A stretch of 12,041 nt of DNA, taken from NCBI GenBank assembly GCA_905236255.1, contig CAJOPK010000058.1, positions 1 to 12,041 of the forward strand, written 5' to 3'. Below the pieces are notes generated by a model, which made no database searches, was not told the origin of the DNA, and worked only from the letters and a program-made list of their open reading frames with translations. The position numbers and the translations under genes were made by a program. Of this stretch, positions 1-6,008 are shown one piece after another. The first letter of the stretch is position 1, and each line of letters opens with the position of its first letter. Source of the DNA: an uncultured Selenomonadaceae bacterium. GTDB taxonomy: Bacteria > Bacillota > Negativicutes > Selenomonadales > Selenomonadaceae.

Positions 1-40
1 TCTGACGAGAAAAGACGAACCGGAGCACAAAGAGAAATAA
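1..40 (+). CDS. Possible C-terminal tail of an upstream gene (partial)
   Basis: One plus-strand frame enters at base 2 and ends at TAA 38-40. It encodes a short, charged tail (LTRKDEPEHKEK), which is how many cytoplasmic ends of membrane or transport proteins look. The DNA after this stop becomes very AT-rich and non-coding in character, consistent with a real gene end here. Too little is visible to name the protein. In related diderm Firmicutes an LPS-export component could sit here, but that is only a guess from context. The other two frames also stay open for a short distance, so the frame choice is uncertain. Confidence 0.3.
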   Translation, partial: LTRKDEPEHKEK

Positions 41-45
41 TAAAT

Positions 46-74
46 TTGTTAATGAATTTTAATATTTTTATCAT
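46..74 (+). promoter_or_regulatory. Weak candidate promoter upstream of the lptD-like gene
   Basis: TTGTTA (46-51) and TATCAT (69-74) are separated by 17 bases. They match the sigma-70 consensus at 4 of 6 and 5 of 6 positions. They lie in the AT-rich gap before the lptD-like gene, leaving a leader of roughly 40 bases. Because the whole gap is AT-rich, a chance match is quite possible, and the gene may instead be read through from upstream. Confidence 0.25.
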
Positions 75-120
75 TTTTCATAACATGACTTGAAATTTTG
101 TTTTGAGAGGTTTTGAAAAA

Positions 121-1701
121 ATGTTTTTTAAGCCGGCAAAAATATTTTTCGCGGTTGCGGTTTTCGGCGCGTTTACATTTTCTTTCGGATTTAACCTGCC
201 GAAAGTTTTTGCGGTTTACGAATCGGATTCCGATACCGGCACGACGTTTTTTGATTACATTGAAAATGCCAAACGCGAACGGCGGGCAAATATGTTGACC
301 GACGAACAGAAAAAATTGCTTGAAGATGTCGAAACGGCAAAGCAACAACTTCCCAAGCCCACGGATCCCGAAAAACCTTTTCCGGCAATCTTTGAAGGCG
401 ACGACATGGTTTACGATGCGGTCACCGGCGAATTTAAAGCGACGGGAAAAGTTTTCGTCACCCAACTTGACGGTCACAGATTTCAAAGCGGCGAGGCTTC
501 CGGAAATTTAAAGACTCAAGATATTTATATCGAAGGAAAATCTCACATGCTCCAACTTTCGCCAAATGCGCCGCGCGTCACTTTCGACGGTTATCACACG
601 GTTTACAATTACGGCACGCAAATGGGAACGATGGAGGCCGGCAGCGGCAGAGCCGGAGAATATTACATTACCGGCAAAAAATTTGAATTTTATCCGGATC
701 ACGTCGTAATAACGGACGGAACTCAAACACGTTGCAACGCAAAAGTTCCGGACTATCATTTGAGCGCGAAGAGAATTGAAATTTGGCCGGATCGGATAAT
801 GCGAATGTATAACGTCAAATTTTTTCTGAAAAAGACCTGCGTCGGAACAAAGGCTTACGAAGAGCGCAAACTTGACAAAAAGCATGACACATATCTTCCC
901 CGTTTCGGCTACAATTCGGATCACGGCTTTTATGTTCGCGACACTTTCGGATTTCCGATAACGGATCATTTTACCGCCGTTTTAAATGCACACATTGAAA
1001 CAAAACAGGGTGTTCGCAGTAACGGTGAACTGCATTACGGCAACAGAAATTTTGTTTCCCGGTTGCGTTACGGTTATTACAGTGACAGCGACGTAAACTG
1101 GCTCAAAAGAGAACCTTCCCTTGAGTCGATTTACGAAAAACATTTTCACGCGTTGCCTTTGACTTACAAGCTCCGTTATGAATTCGGTCGTTGGCGCGAA
1201 GAAAGAAAAGTTGCTTTGCACGAAGAAACCGAATTCGGGTTGTATCACGATCCGATTTGGCTGGGAAAATATATTCTGTTTTTGGGAACTTCTTACAAAA
1301 TTACGGAAGACGATCCCAAAGGAATTTATAAGCCGAGAGGAAAAAACACCGTGCGCGGTATGAATTACGATGCGGTTTTGGGCAGACAATTCGACGACAG
1401 ATTGGCCGCCTTTGTCGGTTATCACTTCAGCAAAAACAATTCTCAAAATTCACTGTTCAAATACGATCTTGACGACTATTCGCAAAAATTGGAAACCGGC
1501 ATAAGCTATCAACTGACACATAACGACAGATTTGTAGTCGGCTGGAAATTTAACACCGGGTCGGGCAAACTTGAAGATACGGATTATTTCTGGTATCACG
1601 ATTTGCACTGCTCGCAGGTGATTTTGAGATACAGAGCAAAACATCAGAATCATAAAGACGGAAATCGGTTTGAAGTTCATTGGGAATTTCTGCCGTGGTA
1701 A
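121..1701 (+). CDS. lptD: LptD/OstA-like LPS-assembly outer-membrane protein (compact form)
   Basis: This gene probably encodes the outer-membrane protein that inserts lipopolysaccharide into the outer leaflet. The ATG at 121 is preceded by GAGAGG (105-110); a TTG at 103 in the same frame has no such site. Residues 1-31 form a Sec signal peptide: Lys4/Lys7, a hydrophobic Phe/Ala/Val stretch, and likely cleavage after KVFA. A charged stretch follows, and from about residue 90 to 235 comes an OstA/LptA-like jelly-roll (GDDMVYD, then repeated short beta strands). The rest shows alternating aromatic beta strands of a barrel, ending in an aromatic Trp as outer-membrane barrels usually do. Cysteines are seen at about 205, 240 and 497. 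At 526 residues it is much shorter than E. coli LptD (about 780). It heads an operon with two heptose genes, which supports an LPS role. No LptE-like partner is in view. Confidence 0.8.
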   Translation: MFFKPAKIFFAVAVFGAFTFSFGFNLPKVFAVYESDSDTGTTFFDYIENAKRERRANMLTDEQKKLLEDVETAKQQLPKPTDPEKPFPAIFEGDDMVYDAVTGEFKATGKVFVTQLDGHRFQSGEASGNLKTQDIYIEGKSHMLQLSPNAPRVTFDGYHTVYNYGTQMGTMEAGSGRAGEYYITGKKFEFYPDHVVITDGTQTRCNAKVPDYHLSAKRIEIWPDRIMRMYNVKFFLKKTCVGTKAYEERKLDKKHDTYLPRFGYNSDHGFYVRDTFGFPITDHFTAVLNAHIETKQGVRSNGELHYGNRNFVSRLRYGYYSDSDVNWLKREPSLESIYEKHFHALPLTYKLRYEFGRWREERKVALHEETEFGLYHDPIWLGKYILFLGTSYKITEDDPKGIYKPRGKNTVRGMNYDAVLGRQFDDRLAAFVGYHFSKNNSQNSLFKYDLDDYSQKLETGISYQLTHNDRFVVGWKFNTGSGKLEDTDYFWYHDLHCSQVILRYRAKHQNHKDGNRFEVHWEFLPW

Positions 1702-1737
1702 ATGTGAAGTGGAAAAAAATCGGAACGGGGTGTAGAT

Positions 1738-2730
1738 TTGCAGAAACTGACGAATATAACACAAAAATTTCAGGGGCGCAGAATTTTGGTTATCGGCGAC
1801 ATGGTTGCCGATGTCTACGTTGACGGGCAAATTTCGCGCATTTCCCGTGAAGCTCCGGTTCTCGTTCTCGAAGAACGGGGCGAAAGAGTTGTGGCGGGCG
1901 GCGCGGCAAACGTCGTCGCAAACGTGGCTGCTCTGGGCGGTGAAGTTTATGCCGTCGGGGTTTTGGGTGACGACAAAAATGCCGAAAGCCTGCGAAAAAT
2001 TTTGGGCGGTTATCAGGTTCATCTTGAAGGATTGGTGCGCGACAAAAGTCGTCCGACGGTTTCAAAGACCAGAATTATTGCCGGCGGTCGGGCGACCGTC
2101 AGTCAGCAAATTGTCCGGATTGACCGGGAAAGCAAGGAGCCGCTTTCAAAAAAAATGGAAGCCGAACTTATTGCAAAGATCGACAAAATTTTGCCGAACG
2201 TCGAAGGAATTGTCTTGAGTGATTACGGCTCCGGGACAATCACCGACGCGATCAAAAAATGGTTGATTCGTTACGCCAACAAAAACAAAATTCCCGTCAT
2301 TGTCGATTCCCGTTATCGTATCGGCGAATTTAACGGCGTGGGTTTTGTCAAGCAAAACGATTCGGAACTTGCCGCTTTCATCGGTCACGAATTGACGGAC
2401 ATGACTGCGCTTATTGATGCCGGGACGAAACTTTTGCAAGCGGTAAATGCAAACGGAGTTTTGATTACGCGCGGTGAACTCGGAATGAGTTTGTTTGAAA
2501 GATCCGGCGCGGTTCATCATATTCCGGTAACCGACAAAAGTGAAGTTTTCGACGTTTCCGGCGCGGGCGATACCTGCGTTGCCGCATTTATTTTGGCGGT
2601 GACTTCCGGCGCAAGTCCGGCGATTGCGGCGCGTGTTTCGAATTATGCCGCCGGAATTGCCGTAAGAAAACTCGGAACAAGCACCGTCAATTTCGTCGAA
2701 CTCGAAAAAGTTCTCGAAAAAGTCAAGTGA
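1738..2730 (+). CDS. rfaE1: D-glycero-beta-D-manno-heptose-7-phosphate kinase
   Basis: A PfkB/ribokinase-family sugar kinase, matching the N-terminal half of E. coli HldE (RfaE). It phosphorylates heptose 7-phosphate at O-1 to give the 1,7-bisphosphate, a cytoplasmic step towards ADP-heptose for the LPS inner core. Visible features: the N-terminal strand ILVIGDMVADVYVDG, RISREAP (34-40), the GGAAN sugar-binding motif (54-58), QQIVRIDRE (about 123-131), SDYGSG (161-166), and the PfkB signature DVSGAGDT (272-279) with catalytic Asp278. The 330-residue length suits a stand-alone kinase domain. The start is TTG at 1738, with GGGG at 1727-1730; the next ATG (1801) would remove the first beta strand, so TTG is preferred. 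It lies 36 bases after the lptD-like gene and 12 before rfaE2. GmhA, GmhB and HldD must be encoded elsewhere. Confidence 0.92.
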   Translation: MQKLTNITQKFQGRRILVIGDMVADVYVDGQISRISREAPVLVLEERGERVVAGGAANVVANVAALGGEVYAVGVLGDDKNAESLRKILGGYQVHLEGLVRDKSRPTVSKTRIIAGGRATVSQQIVRIDRESKEPLSKKMEAELIAKIDKILPNVEGIVLSDYGSGTITDAIKKWLIRYANKNKIPVIVDSRYRIGEFNGVGFVKQNDSELAAFIGHELTDMTALIDAGTKLLQAVNANGVLITRGELGMSLFERSGAVHHIPVTDKSEVFDVSGAGDTCVAAFILAVTSGASPAIAARVSNYAAGIAVRKLGTSTVNFVELEKVLEKVK

Positions 2731-2742
2731 GGTAAATTTAAA

Positions 2743-3207
2743 ATGCTGATTTACAGGAAAGTTCTCCCGGAATTTTGCAAAATTCTGCGCGACGGCGGCA
2801 AAAAAATTGTCTTTACCAACGGCTGTTTCGATATCATTCATGCCGGTCACGTCAGATATTTGACGGAGGCGCGGGAACTCGGCGATCTGCTTTTCGTCGG
2901 ATTAAATTCCGATTCTTCCGTCAGACGTTTGAAAGGTGAAAGTCGTCCGATAAACAACGAAATAAATCGTGCGGAAGTTCTGCTCGGATTGAAGGCGGTC
3001 GATTACGTTTCGATTTTTGATGAGGACACGGCGGAAGGAATTATAAGCGAAATTAAGCCGGATATTTACGTCAAAGGCGGCGATTACGATTTAAACAATT
3101 TGCCGGAAGCAAAAATTGTGCAAAGTTACGGCGGTCACGTCGAATTTATAAAATTTGTGGAAGGACTTTCCACGACAAACATTGTACAAAAGATTTTGAA
3201 ATCCTGA
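2743..3207 (+). CDS. rfaE2: D-glycero-beta-D-manno-heptose 1-phosphate adenylyltransferase
   Basis: A cytidylyltransferase-fold enzyme matching the C-terminal half of E. coli HldE. It transfers AMP from ATP to heptose 1-phosphate to form ADP-D-glycero-D-manno-heptose, which HldD would then epimerise. At 154 residues it is one complete domain. It shows the opening strand IVFTNGCFDIIHAGH with the HxGH nucleotide-binding motif (His33-His36), LNSDSSVRRLKG, the central DYVSIFDEDT, YVKGGDY, and the C-terminal motif GLSTTNIV, equivalent to the ISSTxI motif of the superfamily. GAGGT overlaps the stop codon of rfaE1 and lies 9 bases before this ATG, so the two are probably translationally coupled. In E. 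coli these two activities are one fused protein; the split arrangement is common outside the Enterobacteria. Confidence 0.93.
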   Translation: MLIYRKVLPEFCKILRDGGKKIVFTNGCFDIIHAGHVRYLTEARELGDLLFVGLNSDSSVRRLKGESRPINNEINRAEVLLGLKAVDYVSIFDEDTAEGIISEIKPDIYVKGGDYDLNNLPEAKIVQSYGGHVEFIKFVEGLSTTNIVQKILKS

Positions 3208-3225
3208 TTTATAAAAATTTTCCGA

Positions 3226-3240
3226 TGCACCGGAGGTGCA
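3226..3240 (+). promoter_or_regulatory. Inverted repeat enclosing the ribosome binding site of the GTPase gene
   Basis: TGCACC (3226-3231), GGA (3232-3234) and GGTGCA (3235-3240) form a perfect 6-base-pair stem with a 3-base loop. The Shine-Dalgarno sequence GGAGGTG (3232-3238) lies wholly in the loop and the 3' arm, and the ATG follows at 3244. If the hairpin folds in the mRNA, it would mask the ribosome binding site of the GTPase gene and lower or condition its translation relative to rfaE2 upstream. The inverted repeat is seen directly; a regulatory effect is inference. Confidence 0.45.
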
Positions 3241-3243
3241 AAG

Positions 3244-4404
3244 ATGTTTGATTTTTTTTCCGGGACGGAAGATGTTGTCTGTCCGCACTGTTTAAGAAAA
3301 ATAAGTTTCGGCGATATTCGCTTTTATTGCGAAACGGGCGACGAACGCCGGCATGAAGTTTCTCCGACTTTGGCGGACAGATTTAAAAAGCGTCTGCCGG
3401 TCTGTCGAAGAAATTTTTGCCAAAACAACGGACTGACCGTAAGCGCGGCGGAATGTCGTCACTGCGGGGAACCTTTGCCGCCTCAAATTTTGTTTCACGA
3501 TCGTTATTTGAGTGTCTGCGCCGTGGGGGTTGCCGGTGCCGGAAAATCAAGTTATTTGACGACTTTGGTTCACGAACTCAAATATTCCGGACTTCCCTGG
3601 GTCTTGCAGGCGATGGACGTGGAAACAACGGAACTTGCCCAATCCGGAGAGTATAACGTTTACGAGGCGCGCCATTGTCCGGCGGGGACGAAATCCGGAG
3701 AGGCTCCCCGTCCTCAGCTTTGGACAATTTTGGACAATTCCGAAAAGACGGATAAAATCCCTACCTGCGCCCTGACAATATACGACGGCGCGGGCGAGGA
3801 TTGCGAACACATAGGATATACCGCAGCCGACAAGCAAATTGCCCGGTATCTTTCCGGGACGAAAATGCTTCTGATAATCTTTGATCCCCTGCTTCTTCCC
3901 GGAGTGCGCAGCGAAATTTTGCCGGAAGTTTTAAATGCGTCAATGGCAATCGAACGGCAGACAAGCGCGCCGGCAAATATGGTAAGCATGATAAATTCTT
4001 TGGCGAATTATATTCGCGGAAGTTGCAATATTGCGCCGGGCAAAAGGATTGATCGAAATGCGGCGATTGTCATTACAAAAATTGATGCTTTGCGCGATAT
4101 TGCCGGCGGATTCGGTTCAAGTTCCACGATAATGAAGGAAAGTCCGCACGCAAAAATGCGCGGCTTTGTCCAATCCGACAGCGAAATGGTTGATCTTGAA
4201 ATTCGCGACTTCTTGACAAGGCAGGGAGAAACGGCTTTCCTTGATACGATAGATGCAAATTTCAGCCGGGTGAGGGTTTTCGGAGTTTCAAGTTTCGGAA
4301 GACCGCCGGATCAAAACAAGCGACTTGCAAAAGTTCACCCGCACAGGGTTTTGGATCCTTTAATGTGGATGCTTGCAAGCGAAAAAATTATTCCGACGGT
4401 CTGA
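3244..4404 (+). CDS. Zinc-ribbon P-loop GTPase, TRAFAC-like, first gene of an unknown three-gene module
   Basis: A 386-residue soluble protein. Residues 1-80 carry paired cysteines typical of zinc ribbons: C13-x2-C16, C29, C54-x4-C59 and C71-x2-C74. From about residue 85 a GTPase-type P-loop domain follows. It has a Walker A/G1 GVAGAGKSS (95-103, Lys101, Ser102), G3 as YDGAGED with the DxxG at 181-184, G4 as TKID (278-281), and a likely G5 at VSSFG (348-352). The zinc ribbon opening with CPHC followed by the P-loop resembles the TRAFAC-clade or 'double-GTPase' proteins of modular bacterial conflict and signalling operons. That link is made from memory of motif layout, not by search. There is no membrane segment. 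The start has a strong GGAGGTG at 5 bases spacing, inside an inverted repeat. The next two genes follow at 20 and 13 bases, suggesting dedicated partners. The biological role is unknown; an AAA-type NTPase is less likely because of the TKxD motif. Confidence 0.75.
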   Translation: MFDFFSGTEDVVCPHCLRKISFGDIRFYCETGDERRHEVSPTLADRFKKRLPVCRRNFCQNNGLTVSAAECRHCGEPLPPQILFHDRYLSVCAVGVAGAGKSSYLTTLVHELKYSGLPWVLQAMDVETTELAQSGEYNVYEARHCPAGTKSGEAPRPQLWTILDNSEKTDKIPTCALTIYDGAGEDCEHIGYTAADKQIARYLSGTKMLLIIFDPLLLPGVRSEILPEVLNASMAIERQTSAPANMVSMINSLANYIRGSCNIAPGKRIDRNAAIVITKIDALRDIAGGFGSSSTIMKESPHAKMRGFVQSDSEMVDLEIRDFLTRQGETAFLDTIDANFSRVRVFGVSSFGRPPDQNKRLAKVHPHRVLDPLMWMLASEKIIPTV

Positions 4405-4424
4405 AAAAGAGGGGGGCGGCAAAA

Positions 4425-5057
4425 TTGGCTGAAAAAAATTCAAAAAATTTACTGAAACCGATTCATGAGGCGGTTGACAGACTTGTTCCCACAAACCGCG
4501 CCCTGATAAGTTTCGTAAACGAAAAAGTAACCGGAAAAGGTATTCAACGTTCAATCAACAAAGTAAAATTTCTCGAAAAATCCGAGCGCAGTTCAAAACA
4601 GCTTGCCCATGTCACAATGGACGAATTTCACAAGCATTTGCTTGAAAAGAAAGTTTCCGATGATGAATTTGAACTTCTCATGCAGGAGGCAACTTACATT
4701 CTTGACGATGCGGTAAAACAGGTCGAAAAAGTTTACGGCGATGTCCGCAGATATATAATCACCGGCGAACTTCGCACGGAATGTATAAGCCGGAATTACA
4801 AAAAAATTCCTTCCATGACCGATGCGCAAAATGATGCCATCGTCAAAGAAATGTTTTCGCTTGCTTTGGAATTTATCAACAAAGCCGAGAAGCCTTCCCT
4901 TGAAAATTTGGAGGAGGAATTTAAGAAGATAAATTACATAGCTTTGACTCTTTTCAATTTTGCAAATGCCACCGTCAATACCGCGCACGAAAACAAAAAA
5001 GCCGCAAAAGAAACCAAAAGTTACTTCAGTCTTTTGGATAAAATTTTTGACAGTTGA
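4425..5057 (+). CDS. Unrecognised all-helical soluble protein, second gene of the GTPase module
   Basis: I do not recognise this family. The TTG at 4425 is preceded by AGAGGGGGG (4408-4416) at 8 bases, giving 210 residues. An ATG at 4365 in the same frame would overlap the GTPase gene by 40 bases, has no ribosome binding site and adds a basic, unlikely N-terminus, so I chose TTG. The sequence is rich in Lys, Glu, Leu and Ala, has almost no Gly or Pro in its core, and appears to be a run of long amphipathic helices. Examples are the stretches around residues 61-105 and 128-200; the latter includes NATVNTAHENKKAAKE. There is no signal peptide, membrane segment, metal site or catalytic motif. 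One cysteine is present (residue 120). Position between the GTPase and the two-domain protein suggests an effector or scaffold of the same complex, which is inference. Confidence 0.65.
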   Translation: MAEKNSKNLLKPIHEAVDRLVPTNRALISFVNEKVTGKGIQRSINKVKFLEKSERSSKQLAHVTMDEFHKHLLEKKVSDDEFELLMQEATYILDDAVKQVEKVYGDVRRYIITGELRTECISRNYKKIPSMTDAQNDAIVKEMFSLALEFINKAEKPSLENLEEEFKKINYIALTLFNFANATVNTAHENKKAAKETKSYFSLLDKIFDS

Positions 5058-5070
5058 GGGGAAATAAACC

Positions 5071-5988
5071 GTGTCAAGGCGTGTAATTGATCTCGGTCTG
5101 AAATCCGGCGAAGTGACCGACAAAGATATACCGATTGCACTTATTTATTTCGGCAGGTTTGTTGTGCGCGATTGGTCGGAGCTTTTTTTTGCGGCAATAA
5201 AATGTCTTTATCTTGAATATCCCGAAACAATTCAAAAACTTTGCGGAACGGACAGCGGCAAGATTTTGTTTTTGCGGACAAACACCATTGATATGAAACG
5301 CCCGAAAAGAATTGCGCCGATAATTTTTTTGGAAACGGACAGAACGCCTTCCGAAATTTTGACGGCGATAAGAACGGTTTTTTATGCCGCCGGAGTTTTA
5401 AATATCGGAATGAAAATCGAAGTGACTTCACCGGAAGAAGACATTTCGACGGATTTGGAGAAAATTTTTTCGCCGCCGCTCTCAAAATCAAACGATTTGC
5501 CCGAAAAAATTCCCGCACCGAAAATAATCGAAAAGCCCAAAATGCCCGAATTTCATTCCGGTCAAAGTATTTCCGAAATGCTTGCCGCGCTTGACGCGAT
5601 GCCGCCGCTTTCGCCGAAACATAAAATTCCCGTTTCGACCGAAAAATCAAAATCCGGTATTGAAGCGGAAGTTTTCGGAAGTCTTTTTTTCAATATCGGC
5701 GGGAAATTGTACGGCCCTTTTTCCACGGAAAAAAATCGTTATGTCGCCCTGATGAAATGCCTTGCCGAAAATTTTCCGAAAAAATTTCTTTCGCAAGCCG
5801 GAAAACACATAAACAGTTTGCACCGTTTGACTTTGGCGCAAGGCAGAGGGTATATGTATTTTGAGGAGCCGGTGAATTTGCCGAACAATTTTTGTATCGA
5901 CAAAGGTTTTCCGGATAAAGTGCTTTTTGAAAACGAGCAATATTATTTGAAGGTCTGCGGACTGAACTTTTCGGACGTTATATTTTAA
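5071..5988 (+). CDS. Unrecognised two-domain protein with proline-rich linker, third gene of the GTPase module
   Basis: I do not recognise this 305-residue protein. The GTG at 5071 follows GAGGGGA (5056-5062), which overlaps the stop of the previous gene, so the two are likely coupled. Residues 1-118 form an alpha/beta domain with VVRDWSELFFAAIKCL and, later, FLETDRTPSEILTAIRTVFYAAGV. Residues about 119-195 are a Pro/Lys/Ser-rich, probably disordered linker containing a short predicted helix SISEMLAALDAM. Residues 196-305 form a second alpha/beta domain. Both domains contain K-C-L-x3-[YF]-P at the same kind of position (44-51 and 229-236), suggesting a duplicated domain. No catalytic motif or membrane segment is visible, so it looks like an adaptor joining two partners, perhaps the GTPase and a target. 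The gene is followed 20 bases later by cbiC. Confidence 0.65.
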   Translation: MSRRVIDLGLKSGEVTDKDIPIALIYFGRFVVRDWSELFFAAIKCLYLEYPETIQKLCGTDSGKILFLRTNTIDMKRPKRIAPIIFLETDRTPSEILTAIRTVFYAAGVLNIGMKIEVTSPEEDISTDLEKIFSPPLSKSNDLPEKIPAPKIIEKPKMPEFHSGQSISEMLAALDAMPPLSPKHKIPVSTEKSKSGIEAEVFGSLFFNIGGKLYGPFSTEKNRYVALMKCLAENFPKKFLSQAGKHINSLHRLTLAQGRGYMYFEEPVNLPNNFCIDKGFPDKVLFENEQYYLKVCGLNFSDVIF

Positions 5989-6008
5989 AAATTTTGGAGG
6001 AATTTAAA

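Noticed and set aside
1450..2022. Minus-strand open frame spanning the lptD-rfaE1 junction
   Set aside because: It crosses the end of one recognised gene and the start of another and has no coding features of its own.
2146..2850. Long minus-strand open frame (234 codons) opposite rfaE1/rfaE2
   Set aside because: It lies wholly opposite two well-recognised kinase and transferase genes, has no ribosome binding site, and its protein is low in recognisable structure. Such antisense frames recur opposite nearly every gene here because of codon bias.
4411..4416. Run of six G as a phase-variable tract before the helical module gene
   Set aside because: Six bases is too short to expect frequent slippage, and the run serves as the ribosome binding site.
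4365..4424. Upstream ATG extension of the helical module protein
   Set aside because: It would overlap the GTPase gene by 40 bases without a ribosome binding site. The TTG at 4425 has AGAGGGGGG at proper distance.
4593..5123. Minus-strand open frame (176 codons) opposite the helical module gene
   Set aside because: Considered because the sense gene is unrecognised. The sense gene has a clear binding site, tight operon spacing and a regular amphipathic pattern. The antisense product is Phe/Arg-rich with no recognisable structure, typical of a shadow.
5141..5650. Minus-strand open frame (169 codons) opposite the third module gene
   Set aside because: The product is an irregular Arg/Lys/Phe/Ser-rich sequence with no binding site upstream, while the sense frame has coupled translation and domain structure.
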